Positions 1-8,842 of a stretch of 64,000 nt of DNA are shown piece after piece. This DNA comes from Paracoccaceae bacterium. Its GTDB lineage: Bacteria; Pseudomonadota; Alphaproteobacteria; Rhodobacterales; Rhodobacteraceae. Where the stretch lies: NCBI GenBank assembly GCA_016744015.1, contig JADGFD010000007.1, positions 116,665 through 180,664 on the forward strand, given 5' to 3'. Numbering within the stretch: the stretch's first letter is position 1; every line of letters starts with the position of its first letter. The notes under the pieces were generated by a model. It was not told where the DNA came from. It made no database searches and saw nothing but the letters and a program-made list of their open reading frames with translations. The position numbers and the translations under genes were made by a program.

Positions 1-655
1 AATTGAGCACAATACCGAGGTTTTGCTGGCCACGGTCGCGCAGGCGCTCCATCGCCTCGGCGTGGGCAAGTAGCACGTGGTGCACGGCGCGGGCAGCCGC
101 GCTGATATCCTGCTTTCCGGGGGCGTGGTGACCCAGAAAATGCGAAAGCCAGCTCACGCACCATGGCTCGTTAATGGTGGCGGTCGAGCCAACGCGATCA
201 CCGATGCGGTCGATCACAATTTCGCTAAAATCGCCAAACCAACTGGCGACATCGCGATTTTCCCACCCCCCGCGCGTGCCAAGCTCAGCGGGCATATCCC
301 AATGATAAAGCGTAAGAAAGGGCTGCAAGCCCCGCGCCAAAATGGCGTCTACGAGGCGGTCATAAAAATCTAGACCTGCTTGGTTAACCGCGCGGCCATC
401 GGGCATGACCCGCGCCCAACTGGTGGAAAAACGGTAGGCGTCCAAGCCTTTGAGCAGGTCTAGATCAGCCTCGTAACGGTGGTAATGATCACAGGCTAGC
501 CCGCCGGTTTCGCCATTAGCTACCTTGCCGGGCTGTGCGGCGAAACTATCCCAAATTGTGGGGCCGGCCCCGCCAAAACAGTGGCCCTCAATCTGATAGG
601 CCGAAGTCGCGGCCCCAAAAAGGAACCTTTCTGGGAAATCTTTTCGGGTTATCAT
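1..655 (-). CDS. GH1 beta-glucosidase, C-terminus cut by window edge
   Basis: Hydrolyses beta-glucosides, probably in the cytoplasm (no signal peptide). The first 218 codons are visible. The GH1 N-terminal signature FLFGAATSAYQIEG is at residues 11-24 and the acid/base motif TINEPW at 160-165, with Glu163 as the expected proton donor; the nucleophile lies beyond the edge. The start is ATG at 655, and ATGA overlaps the stop of the upstream LacI gene, so the two are probably translationally coupled. GH1 proteins are usually about 440-460 residues, so roughly half is missing. The neighbourhood (LacI repressor, agl transport genes opposite) suggests that alpha- and beta-glucoside use are controlled together. 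Family is certain; exact substrate is not. Confidence 0.93.
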   Translation of the reverse strand, partial: MITRKDFPERFLFGAATSAYQIEGHCFGGAGPTIWDSFAAQPGKVANGETGGLACDHYHRYEADLDLLKGLDAYRFSTSWARVMPDGRAVNQAGLDFYDRLVDAILARGLQPFLTLYHWDMPAELGTRGGWENRDVASWFGDFSEIVIDRIGDRVGSTATINEPWCVSWLSHFLGHHAPGKQDISAAARAVHHVLLAHAEAMERLRDRGQQNLGIVLN

Positions 656-1677
656 TTTGGCGCTGGCCCCGTGCTTTCCCCCAGCGTAAGGTCGGTTTCC
701 AGCAGGGTGTGGCGCGGGGTTTTGTCTCCGGCATCTATGATATCAAGCAACATTTGCGCACACAGTTTACCCGCCTCATGCACTGATGATTTTGTCGCGG
801 TAAAAATCGGAATTTCGGCCCCGTTGGGCAGGTATGAAAGCGCATCATCATGGATGATTATTGAAATATCGCGGCCAATTTTGAGTCGGGCATCACTGAT
901 GGCGCGACGGACGCCGATGGCCATAATCATTGAGGATACGATAAAAGCTGTGGGGGGGGTGGGCTCTGCTAGCATCGCCTGCGTCGCTGTAAAGCCAAAA
1001 TGCTCTGTCATCTCATCCGAGGCCATAAGGGCTGGATCCGGCGCAACCCCGCGTGCAACATGGGCCGCCAAAAAACCTTCCTTCCGGCGACGGGCAAAAT
1101 CCATAAACTCAAGCCCGTTTATGAGCGCTAACCGCGTATGCCCAAGATCAAACAAAAAGTTGGCGGCGCGCTCAAATGAGCGGCGGTTATTAACGTCCAC
1201 CCACGAATAATCCGTGTCCTCATCGCTGGCGCGGCCATGCACAACAAAGGGGATGTTCAGGCTTTGCAATAGCGGGATGCGAGGGTCATTCGGGCGCGGG
1301 CCATGCACGATAACTCCATCAACCGAGGCCTTGGCGGCCAGCTCCCGATAGATGCGCTCCTCGTCTATATCGGGCACAACGGAAAGCAGCATATCGTGGT
1401 TGTTTCGCGAATATATCTCACCGGCACCCGCGATAAAATCAGCAAAAATCGGGTTTACGATTTCATGGCGGGTTGAAATGGGGATGACATGACCAATAGC
1501 CATAGAGCGCCCCGTAGCGAGGCTTTTGGCACGGGTATTGGCCCGATAATTATGCGTGATAGCGGCGGCTTTCACCCGCTCGCGGGTGGCCTCATTGACC
1601 TCAGGGTAATCATTAAGCGCACGGCTAACCGTGGTTTGGGATAAGCCCAAAATTTTTGAGAGTTTTTTAAGGTTCAT
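652..1677 (-). CDS. aglR: LacI-family transcriptional repressor (AglR-like)
   Basis: A 341-residue LacI/GalR regulator. The N-terminal helix-turn-helix is plain (LSKILGLSQTTVSRALNDYP, about residues 5-24), followed by the hinge and a periplasmic-binding-like effector domain. ATG at 1677 is preferred over an in-frame TTG at 1683 because the protein then starts directly at the HTH. One palindromic LacI box (1681-1692) lies immediately upstream of the start, which predicts autorepression; two more sit in front of aglE. It is co-transcribed with the GH1 gene (4-nt overlap) and divergent from aglEFGAK, the arrangement known for AglR of Sinorhizobium alpha-glucoside operons. The symbol is inferred from this context. 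Confidence 0.88.
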   Translation of the reverse strand: MNLKKLSKILGLSQTTVSRALNDYPEVNEATRERVKAAAITHNYRANTRAKSLATGRSMAIGHVIPISTRHEIVNPIFADFIAGAGEIYSRNNHDMLLSVVPDIDEERIYRELAAKASVDGVIVHGPRPNDPRIPLLQSLNIPFVVHGRASDEDTDYSWVDVNNRRSFERAANFLFDLGHTRLALINGLEFMDFARRRKEGFLAAHVARGVAPDPALMASDEMTEHFGFTATQAMLAEPTPPTAFIVSSMIMAIGVRRAISDARLKIGRDISIIIHDDALSYLPNGAEIPIFTATKSSVHEAGKLCAQMLLDIIDAGDKTPRHTLLETDLTLGESTGPAPK

Positions 1678-1680
1678 ATT

Positions 1681-1692
1681 CAAAGCGCTTTC
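1681..1692. promoter_or_regulatory. LacI-type operator box O1, next to the repressor start
   Basis: CAAAGCGCTTTC matches the usual LacI/GalR half-site pattern around a central CG, with 5 of 6 symmetric pairs. It lies 3 bp from the ATG of the LacI gene, so occupancy should block that gene's own transcription. Its centre is 123 bp from O2. Confidence 0.7.
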
Positions 1693-1803
1693 AATTTAGC
1701 GGAGAGTATACCTAGGCCTCCAGAAAACGTCAAAGAAGTTTTTTGGCTTTAATCAAAGCTAACAGTTGACAGGGCATAGTAAATATTCGAGTTTGAAGTT
1801 ATT

Positions 1804-1815
1804 CAAAGCGCTTTG
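1804..1815. promoter_or_regulatory. LacI-type operator box O2, perfect palindrome
   Basis: CAAAGCGCTTTG is a perfect 12-bp palindrome upstream of aglE. A TTGACA hexamer at 1766-1771 could be a -35 element, but no convincing -10 lies 16-18 bp downstream of it. The box would sit close to the aglE transcription start. Confidence 0.75.
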
Positions 1816-1824
1816 GAATTGATT

Positions 1825-1836
1825 CCTAGCGCTTTC
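1825..1836. promoter_or_regulatory. LacI-type operator box O3, half-degenerate
   Basis: CCTAGCGCTTTC keeps the core AGCGCT and one good half-site (GCTTTC). Its centre is 21 bp, about two helical turns, from O2, so two repressor dimers could bind on the same face. Confidence 0.55.
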
Positions 1837-1883
1837 AAAAAGAATTAAAACTGTGCGCAGCTGCGCTCACTGAGGAGGAAACT

Positions 1884-3152
1884 ATGAAACATCTTTTATT
1901 AGCTGGGGCGGCGGCAATGGCGCTCACTGCCAGCTTGGCCCAAGCCGAGCAAGTTACGGTATTTGGCCCATGGCTTGGCCCTGACCAGGAAAATGTGGAA
2001 ACCGTGCTCGCCGCCTTTGCCGCAGCCTCTGGCCACGATGTGCGCTATGTTGGCTCAGATAGCTTCGAGCAGCAAATTTTGGTTGACGCCGAAGCGGGCT
2101 CCGCCGCCAATGTATCCGCATTCCCGCAGCCCGGTTTGGCTGCCGATATGGCCTCGCGCGGGTTCCTTACGCCTTTGGCCGATGGCACCGCAGACTGGGT
2201 GCGCGAAAACTACGCCGCAGGCCAAAGCTGGGTAGATTTGGGCACATATGCAGGCGCTGACGGGGCCGATAGCCTTTATGGCCTGTTTTTCAAGGTCGAC
2301 CTGAAATCGCTCGTTTGGTACTCACCAGAAAACTTCGAGGATGCAGGCTATGACATCCCCGAAAGTATGGAAGAGCTAATCGCGCTCAGCGACCAGATTG
2401 TAGCAGACGGCGGCACCCCTTGGTGCATCGGGCTCGGCTCAGGCGGTGCTACTGGCTGGCCAGCAACTGACTGGGTTGAAGATCTGCTGCTCCGCACGCA
2501 AACTCCTGATATTTATGACGGCTGGGTGAGCAACGAAATTCCGTTTAACGACCCGCGCATTGTGGCAGCGATTGACGAATTCGGCATATTTGCGGGCAAT
2601 GATGACTATGTTGCCGGTGGTGCCGGCGCCGTAGCCTCAACCGACTTCCGCGACAGCCCCAAAGGCCTGTTTAGCTCGCCACCGCAGTGCTACTTGCATC
2701 GCCAAGCCAGTTTCATTCCAGCCTTCTTCCCTGAGGGCACATCCGTGGGCGAAGACGCTGACTTCTTCTACTTCCCTGCATACGCAGGCAAGGATCTCGG
2801 CAAGCCTGTGCTGGGCGCGGGCACCGTTTGGGCCATCACCAATGATAGCCCCGCCGCGCATGAGCTCATCGCGTTTCTCGAAACCCCTGAGGCCAACGAA
2901 ATCTGGATGGCGCTGGGTGGCTTCTTGACTCCCCATAAAAGCGTAGATGCCTCGGTATTTGGTGATCCGACTTTGGCCAAGATGAACGAAATCTTGCTGA
3001 ACGCCACCACCTTCCGGTTTGACGGCTCAGACCTGATGCCCGGCGGCATTGGCGCAGGCGCTTTCTGGACAGGCATGGTTGATTATGCCGGTGGAGAATC
3101 GGCACAGAATGTAGCCGATGCCATTCAGGGCGCGTGGGACGCGCTGAAGTAA
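1884..3152 (+). CDS. aglE: alpha-glucoside ABC transporter, substrate-binding protein
   Basis: Periplasmic binding protein that delivers alpha-glucosides (such as sucrose, maltose or trehalose) to the AglFG permease. It has 422 residues; residues 1-21 form a Sec signal peptide (hydrophobic core, cleavage after AQA). The rest reads as a family 1 sugar-binding protein. The ribosome-binding site GAGGAGGAA is at 1872-1880, well spaced from the ATG. It is first in aglEFGAK, and the hairpin in the aglE-aglF gap fits the common pattern of higher expression of the binding protein than of the permeases. The upstream LacI boxes predict repression without sugar. The family is clear; the symbol rests on the complete operon order. 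Confidence 0.92.
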   Translation: MKHLLLAGAAAMALTASLAQAEQVTVFGPWLGPDQENVETVLAAFAAASGHDVRYVGSDSFEQQILVDAEAGSAANVSAFPQPGLAADMASRGFLTPLADGTADWVRENYAAGQSWVDLGTYAGADGADSLYGLFFKVDLKSLVWYSPENFEDAGYDIPESMEELIALSDQIVADGGTPWCIGLGSGGATGWPATDWVEDLLLRTQTPDIYDGWVSNEIPFNDPRIVAAIDEFGIFAGNDDYVAGGAGAVASTDFRDSPKGLFSSPPQCYLHRQASFIPAFFPEGTSVGEDADFFYFPAYAGKDLGKPVLGAGTVWAITNDSPAAHELIAFLETPEANEIWMALGGFLTPHKSVDASVFGDPTLAKMNEILLNATTFRFDGSDLMPGGIGAGAFWTGMVDYAGGESAQNVADAIQGAWDALK

Positions 3153-3162
3153 AAAACATGTT

Positions 3163-3190
3163 GGCCCGGCACCCCGCCGGGCCACTTTTT
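3163..3190 (+). terminator. intra-operon hairpin plus T-run between aglE and aglF
   Basis: GGCCCGGC (3163-3170) and GCCGGGCC (3176-3183) form an 8-bp GC-rich stem with a 5-nt loop, followed by AC and five Ts. It looks like a weak intrinsic terminator or an mRNA-stabilising hairpin that lowers expression of the permease genes relative to the binding protein. Confidence 0.7.
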
Positions 3191-3202
3191 GGGAGGGTTA
3201 AC

Positions 3203-4222
3203 ATGCATCCGGCACTACAAGGCATCATCACGATTTTGGTCGGCGTTGGCGGCTGTATCGGGTATTTTTACCTCTCCAACCAATTTATAGACAAGGTTCT
3301 ATTCCCCGCACGCGGAAAAAACGCGGGCCGGAATATTAACCGCGCCAACATCGTACGCCCTTGGCTGTTTTTACTCCCCGCAATCTTGGCGCTTGGGGTC
3401 TATCTGGCCTATCCGGTTTTTGAGACCTTGCGGCTATCCCTGACCGAGCGCAGCACATTACCCGACGGCAGCACGGGCTATGTGTGGGCCGGGGCCGATA
3501 ATTATCGCCAAATGCTCAATGAGCCAAAGTTCTGGGAAGCGCTGAAAAATAATGCCTTGTGGCTGGCTGTCGTGCCCGCTCTTGCCACCGGATTTGGCCT
3601 GTTAGCCGCACAGCTCACCGACCGACTAAAGTGGGGTAACATCGCAAAATCCCTTATTTTTATGCCGATGGCTATTTCCTTTGTCGGTGCCGCCGTCATT
3701 TTCAAGCTGGTTTATGATATGCGACCGATCGAGCAGGAGCAGATCGGCGTTCTCAACGCGCTTTACCTGAATTTTGGCGGCGAGGCCCCGATTGCGTGGC
3801 TTACTGTGCCGTTTTGGAACAGCTTCTTCCTAATGGCGGTGCTGGTCTGGATCCAAACCGGCTTTGCCATGGTTATCCTGTCAGCCGCGCTGCGCGGCAT
3901 TCCAGAAGAGACCATAGAGGCCGCCATTGTAGATGGTGCCAACCCATTCCAAGTGTTTTTCAAGATCAAGGTGCCGCAAATCAAGAGCACCATCATGGTG
4001 GTCTGGACCACTATCACCATCGTGGTGCTCAAGGTTTTTGACATCGTATTTGCCATGACAAACGGCCAGTGGGAAACGCAGGTTTTGGCGAATTACATGT
4101 ATGACAAGCTGTTTAGGTCAAACGATTGGGGCGTTGGCTCGGCTAGTGCCATGGTCATTATGCTGCTGGTCACACCAATTCTGGTGTGGAACGTGCGCAA
4201 TGCACGAAATGAAATGAAATAG
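3203..4222 (+). CDS. aglF: alpha-glucoside ABC transporter permease AglF
   Basis: Inner-membrane permease subunit of the alpha-glucoside importer, 339 residues with several hydrophobic segments. The EAA loop that contacts the ATPase is visible late in the protein (EAAIVDGANPFQVFFKIKVP). The start is ATG 3203, preceded by GGGAGG at 3191-3196; an in-frame ATG at 3134 would overlap aglE and place the intergenic hairpin inside the coding region, so it was rejected. It is followed after 9 bp by aglG. The extra N-terminal membrane segment before the usual permease start fits AglF-type proteins as I remember them. Confidence 0.9.
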   Translation: MHPALQGIITILVGVGGCIGYFYLSNQFIDKVLFPARGKNAGRNINRANIVRPWLFLLPAILALGVYLAYPVFETLRLSLTERSTLPDGSTGYVWAGADNYRQMLNEPKFWEALKNNALWLAVVPALATGFGLLAAQLTDRLKWGNIAKSLIFMPMAISFVGAAVIFKLVYDMRPIEQEQIGVLNALYLNFGGEAPIAWLTVPFWNSFFLMAVLVWIQTGFAMVILSAALRGIPEETIEAAIVDGANPFQVFFKIKVPQIKSTIMVVWTTITIVVLKVFDIVFAMTNGQWETQVLANYMYDKLFRSNDWGVGSASAMVIMLLVTPILVWNVRNARNEMK

Positions 4223-4231
4223 GAGGCAAAA

Positions 4232-5377
4232 ATGCATATTGCAGGGCAAAAATCTAGCCTCTCATGGGCGGTGCATATTTCGGTGCTGGCGCTGGTGGCG
4301 CTATGGCTGTTTCCCACGGTTGGCTTGCTGGTTTCATCATTTCGCACGTCTGACCAAATTGCCACCAGCGGTTGGTGGAAGGCAATGTTTCCCTCCCAGC
4401 AAAACCTGACCTTGCGCTCTGACGCGCCGGAGCTTCAGGTGCAAGAAGGCGATGTTTTTGTAATTGAGGGCATGCTTTTTGCCGAGGGCAAAAATGCTGA
4501 AATCTCGGTCTGGGGCGTGTCTTCCCGCGCGATAGACAGCTTTGTGGCTGGTGATTCCGCACCCTTGAAAAAGGGCGGAACGGTGACGGTGCAGGCCAAT
4601 GGCCAATACCGCATGGAGAACACCGAGCCGTTTTCTGGCACCCGCGGCACGCGGATTTTCGTAACGGCCACCACGCCGCCCGAATTTACGCTGCGAAATT
4701 ACCAAAACGTGCTGTTTGACCCCGAAAATGCCGAGGGCATGGCCAAGGCCTTTATCAACACACTAACGGTTACGATTCCGGCCACCATCATTCCGATTGT
4801 GATCGCCGCCTTTGCTGCCTATGCGCTGGCATGGATGGAGTTTCCGGGCCGCGCGCTGTTGATCGCGGTCATCGTTGGCCTGCTGGTGGTGCCATTACAA
4901 CTGGCATTGATCCCGCTTTTAAAGCTGCATAACGAAGTGGGCATCGGCAAAGGCTACCTTGGCGCGTGGCTGGCCCATACGGGGTTTGGCCTACCGCTCG
5001 CCATTTACCTTTTGCGCAATTATATGGTGGGCCTGCCGCGGGATATCATCGAAAATGCGCGGGTAGACGGCGCTACCGAATTCCAGATTTTCATAAAAAT
5101 CATCCTGCCGCTCAGCTTTCCCGCGCTGGCCTCCTTCGCCATTTTCCAGTTCCTCTGGACATGGAACGACCTCCTCGTCGCGCTGGTATTCCTGATAGAC
5201 AGCACAGGTGACACCACCGTCATGACCAAGCAAATTGTGGAGCTCCTCGGCACGCGCGGCGGCAACTGGGAAATCCTCGCCACCTCGGCTTTTGTTTCAA
5301 TCGCCGTGCCTTTAATGGTGTTCTTCGCCATGCAAAAATACCTCGTGCGCGGCTTGCTGGCCGGGTCCGTTAAATAA
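4232..5377 (+). CDS. aglG: alpha-glucoside ABC transporter permease AglG
   Basis: Second permease subunit, 381 residues. Between the first and second membrane spans is an extra non-membrane domain of about 110 residues (roughly 45-155, rich in beta-type sequence), a known feature of AglG proteins. The EAA loop (ENARVDGATEFQIFIKIILP) lies near residue 275. AGGAGG precedes the ATG. The stop overlaps the aglA start as TAATG, indicating translational coupling. Confidence 0.91.
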   Translation: MHIAGQKSSLSWAVHISVLALVALWLFPTVGLLVSSFRTSDQIATSGWWKAMFPSQQNLTLRSDAPELQVQEGDVFVIEGMLFAEGKNAEISVWGVSSRAIDSFVAGDSAPLKKGGTVTVQANGQYRMENTEPFSGTRGTRIFVTATTPPEFTLRNYQNVLFDPENAEGMAKAFINTLTVTIPATIIPIVIAAFAAYALAWMEFPGRALLIAVIVGLLVVPLQLALIPLLKLHNEVGIGKGYLGAWLAHTGFGLPLAIYLLRNYMVGLPRDIIENARVDGATEFQIFIKIILPLSFPALASFAIFQFLWTWNDLLVALVFLIDSTGDTTVMTKQIVELLGTRGGNWEILATSAFVSIAVPLMVFFAMQKYLVRGLLAGSVK

Positions 5378-7032
5378 TGGAAAACAATATGAATACAGCC
5401 CAAGCCCTCGCCCCTCAAACCGCCGATGACTGGTGGCGCGGTGCGGTGATTTACCAAATTTACCCCCGCAGCTTTCAAGATAGCACCGGCAACGGCATTG
5501 GAGATTTGCGCGGCATCGTGCAGCACCTGCCCTATATCGCCAAGCTCGGCGTAGACGCCATTTGGATCTCGCCGTTTTTCACCTCGCCGATGGCTGATTT
5601 TGGCTATGATGTGTCTGACTTTCGCGATGTAGACCCGGTTTTTGGCACGCTGGCTGATTTTGACGCGGTGGTGGAAACTGCGCATGGGCTGGGCTTGAAG
5701 GTGATGATTGATCTGGTGTTCAGCCACACCTCCAGCCAGCACCCGTGGTTTAAGGAAAGCAGAAAATCCGCGCCCAATGAGCACTCTGACTACTACGTCT
5801 GGGCCGATGCCAAGCCCGACGGCTCCCCGCCCAATAACTGGCTTTCCATCTTTGGCGGCTCGGCATGGCACTGGGAAGCGCGGCGCTGCCAGTATTACTT
5901 GCACAATTTCCTGATTTCCCAGCCGGACCTGAATTTTCATAATCCGGTAGTGCAGGACGAGCTTTTAGACATTGCCAAATTCTGGCTGGATCGCGGCGTA
6001 AACGGCTTCCGCCTCGACACTATCAATTTTTACTTCGCCGACCAAGCCCTGCGCGACAACCCCGCCCTGCCGGAAGATCAGCGCAATGATCTGACTGCGC
6101 CAGCCGTGAACCCCTACAACCACCAAGAGCATCTATACGATAAAAACCGCCCCGAAACGCTGGGTTTTTTGCGCCGCCTCCGCAGCCTAATGGACGGTTA
6201 TAACGCTGCCGCCGTGGGCGAAGTGGGTGACAGCCAGCGTGGACTTGAAATCCTCGGCGAGTATACCGCGGGCGATGACCTTATGCAGATGTGCTATGCC
6301 TTTGAGCTGCTCGCCAGCCACCGCCCCGAGGCCGCAGACATTGCCGAGGTTTTCGCCAAAGTTGAGCGCGTAGCCGCAGATGGCTGGGCCTGTTGGGCGT
6401 TTTCCAACCACGATGTGCAGCGCCACAAAACCCGCTGGGGCCTGAATGAGGCCGCCGACCGCTGCTATGCCACCCTTTTGATGTGCCTGCGCGGCTCAGC
6501 CTGCATTTTTCAGGGTGAGGAGCTGGGGCTTAGCGAGGCCGAGGTGCCATTTGAGGCCCTGCAAGACCCTTACGGCATAGAATTTTGGCCAGAATTCAAG
6601 GGCCGCGATGGCTGTCGCACCCCAATGGTGTGGGAGTCAAGCAACCAGAATGGCGGCTTTTCCAGCAATGCCAAAACATGGCTGCCCGTGCCGCCCGAGC
6701 ACCTCAGCCACGCCGCGGCAACGGCGGAATCCGACCTTGGCTCGCTCTTGCACCACTACCGCCGCGCCATTGCTTTTAGGCAGGCCAACGTGGCCCTGCG
6801 CGAAGGTGATATGGATAACATGCGCGCCAAAGATGGCACCATCCAGTTCACCCGCAGCGCTGGCGGCACCACGCTGTTTTGCGCCTTTAATCTTGGCGGC
6901 ACCTCCCGCCAAGCCGAGCTGCCTACGGGCCAGTGGCAGCCAATCGGGCGGGAGCTTGGCAGTGCCGAGCCCTCGCCCGACGGCCGCTTAACCTTAGAGC
7001 CTTGGCAAATATGCCTCGCCCGAAAAACATAG
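5377..7032 (+). CDS. aglA: GH13 alpha-glucosidase
   Basis: Cytoplasmic alpha-glucosidase that splits the imported alpha-glucosides. It has 551 residues and no signal peptide. The GH13 motifs are in order: the region around DLVFSHTS (112-119), nucleophile Asp214 in GFRLDTINF, acid/base Glu282 in VGEVGDS and the transition-state Asp346 in FSNHDVQR. The start is ATG 5377, overlapping the aglG stop by one base; a second in-frame ATG lies four codons later. It sits between the permeases and the ATPase, as in rhizobial aglEFGAK. Subfamily 23 (oligo-1,6-glucosidase/alpha-glucosidase-like) is likely but was not computed. Confidence 0.94.
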   Translation: MENNMNTAQALAPQTADDWWRGAVIYQIYPRSFQDSTGNGIGDLRGIVQHLPYIAKLGVDAIWISPFFTSPMADFGYDVSDFRDVDPVFGTLADFDAVVETAHGLGLKVMIDLVFSHTSSQHPWFKESRKSAPNEHSDYYVWADAKPDGSPPNNWLSIFGGSAWHWEARRCQYYLHNFLISQPDLNFHNPVVQDELLDIAKFWLDRGVNGFRLDTINFYFADQALRDNPALPEDQRNDLTAPAVNPYNHQEHLYDKNRPETLGFLRRLRSLMDGYNAAAVGEVGDSQRGLEILGEYTAGDDLMQMCYAFELLASHRPEAADIAEVFAKVERVAADGWACWAFSNHDVQRHKTRWGLNEAADRCYATLLMCLRGSACIFQGEELGLSEAEVPFEALQDPYGIEFWPEFKGRDGCRTPMVWESSNQNGGFSSNAKTWLPVPPEHLSHAAATAESDLGSLLHHYRRAIAFRQANVALREGDMDNMRAKDGTIQFTRSAGGTTLFCAFNLGGTSRQAELPTGQWQPIGRELGSAEPSPDGRLTLEPWQICLARKT

Positions 7033-7041
7033 GAGCACAAT

Positions 7042-8124
7042 ATGGCTGATCTAAAAATGACAGGTATTGCCAAATCTTACGGCGATGTGAACGTGCTGAA
7101 AGACATTAACCTCGACATAAAAACCGGCGAGCTCATCGTTTTTGTCGGCCCCTCGGGCTGTGGGAAATCAACGCTATTGCGTATGGTGGCTGGGCTAGAA
7201 AGTATAACCGGCGGCGAGCTGAAAATTGACAGCACGGTCGTAAATGACATCCCCCCTGCCGAGCGCGGCATTGCCATGGTTTTCCAGTCTTACGCGCTTT
7301 ATCCGCATATGACCGTGCGGGATAATATGTCTTTTGCCCTGAAACTGGCAAAGAAAAGTAAGGAAGAAATTGATGCTTCGGTTTCAAAAGCTGCGAAAAT
7401 TTTGCAGCTTGAGGACTATTTGGACCGCCTACCAAAGGCGCTCTCCGGCGGGCAGCGCCAGCGGGTCGCCATTGGCCGCTCGATTGTGCGCGACCCCAAG
7501 GTTTACCTTTTCGATGAGCCGCTTTCAAACCTCGATGCCGCCTTGCGCGTGGCGACCCGCATAGAGATTGCCCAGCTTAAGGAAAGCATGCCCGAAAGCA
7601 CGATGATTTATGTGACCCATGACCAAGTGGAAGCGATGACGCTGGCCACCCGCATTGTGGTGCTGGCCAATAAAGGCATTGCCCAAGTGGGCACCCCGTT
7701 AGACCTTTACGAGCGCCCCGAAAACGAGTTTGTAGCGCGCTTCATCGGCTCTCCGGCGATGAACCTTTGGCCAGGAAAAGTGGTGGCTACGGGCGCACAA
7801 ACAAAAGTGCAGCTAGCCGATGGCTGCGAAGCCATTTCCGATGTGCCAACCACCGAGGCCGATATGGGACTAAAGGTAAACGTAGGCGTGCGCCCCGAAG
7901 ATTTGCGCGCCACCGAAGCTACGCCGGCCTACACGGGCAAGGTTGATTTTACTGAGCTGCTTGGTGAAGTGACCCAGATTTATTTTGATGCCCCTGCAGG
8001 CGAGCACATCATCGCTAAATTGCCGGGCATTGTGCATGGGCTGCGCGGCAAAACCATCCGCCTCACGGCTGCGGCTGATAAGGTTCACCTGTTTGCCGAC
8101 GGTCGCTCGCTGCTTTACCGCTAA
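7042..8124 (+). CDS. aglK: alpha-glucoside ABC transporter ATPase
   Basis: MalK/UgpC-type ATPase of the importer, 360 residues. Walker A GPSGCGKST is at residues 36-44, the ABC signature LSGGQRQR lies in mid-domain, Walker B VYLFDEPLSNLD follows, and the C-terminal part is a TOBE/OB-type regulatory domain. The start is ATG 7042 with AGGAGC upstream. It is the last gene of the operon and ends head to head with remnants of the amino-sugar locus: the fused open frame 8063-9532 on the other strand reads 62 bp into aglK. No clear terminator was seen after aglK, which may reflect the deletion that brought the remnants here. Confidence 0.94.
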   Translation: MADLKMTGIAKSYGDVNVLKDINLDIKTGELIVFVGPSGCGKSTLLRMVAGLESITGGELKIDSTVVNDIPPAERGIAMVFQSYALYPHMTVRDNMSFALKLAKKSKEEIDASVSKAAKILQLEDYLDRLPKALSGGQRQRVAIGRSIVRDPKVYLFDEPLSNLDAALRVATRIEIAQLKESMPESTMIYVTHDQVEAMTLATRIVVLANKGIAQVGTPLDLYERPENEFVARFIGSPAMNLWPGKVVATGAQTKVQLADGCEAISDVPTTEADMGLKVNVGVRPEDLRATEATPAYTGKVDFTELLGEVTQIYFDAPAGEHIIAKLPGIVHGLRGKTIRLTAAADKVHLFADGRSLLYR

Positions 8125-8770
8125 GCCCCAGCGCGGAAATTTCACTGGTATCGCTCATCATAATCAGGTCCGAAACTTCGGCCCCGATAAGCCTGCCAAT
8201 TTGCTCCTCAAGCCCCATCAGCTTTGCCGGATTGCAGGTGGCCATCCGCAAAGCGTCTTCCTGCGAGATCCCAACAGTTTGCATCATGGCAATGCCTTCT
8301 GGAATGGTCACATGTGCACCCGTGAGCAAGCCTTGGGGGTTAATGATTTTACCATCTTTCAGGTGCACCATTTCACCATAAAGCGAAAATTCATCCGGCC
8401 CGCCAACGGTTGGCATAGCATCTGTGATCAGGATCATATGGTCCGGCAGCGGCCGTGCGCGGTAGGCCAGCGCCAGCATGGCGGGGTCCACATGCAACCC
8501 ATCGGCGATGATCGAGCAATAGGCGTGGCTGTTAATCGCCACGCCAACAACGCCGGGCGCACGGTTTTCCATTTGCGACATCGCATTGAAAAGATGGGTG
8601 AAAAGCGTGGCACCCTCGGCAAAAAGCGCACAGGCTTCGGCCGCGCTGGCAGTGGTATGCCCGAGCGAGACTGTCACCCCCGGCGCCACAATTTCGGCCA
8701 CCTGCCCCTGTGTTACCGCCTCAGGCGCAAGGGTAAGCAGCACCGGAATGTGCCGCACGCGCAGCCGCTG
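8063..8770 (-). pseudogene. nagA: remnant of N-acetylglucosamine-6-phosphate deacetylase
   Basis: The C-terminal half of a NagA-type amidohydrolase is readable. Conserved stretches include VSLGHTTASAAEA, THLFNAM, IIADGLHV and the active-site Asp in LITDAMP. The N-terminal half, which carries part of the metal and substrate site, is missing, and the sequence is joined in frame to a gatZ remnant. The frame then runs past the expected end into antisense aglK before stopping at 8063. The fused frame 8063-9532 (489 codons) would be called a protein by an automatic annotator, but it combines parts of three unrelated enzymes. Judged non-functional. Confidence 0.8.
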
Positions 8771-8842
8771 AAGCTGCGCCATTGTGCGGGAGGCTGGCAA
8801 CAGGCGCGCTATTACCTCAGGGAAGCGCGGGATATCTGGCGC

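Noticed and set aside
1766..1795. Full sigma-70 promoter for aglE
   Set aside because: TTGACA at 1766-1771 is good, but no acceptable -10 hexamer lies at the right distance, so only the operators were listed.
5020..5940. Open frame of 306 codons antisense to aglG/aglA
   Set aside because: It lies wholly opposite two well-conserved genes, has no family pattern and reflects codon bias of the sense strand.
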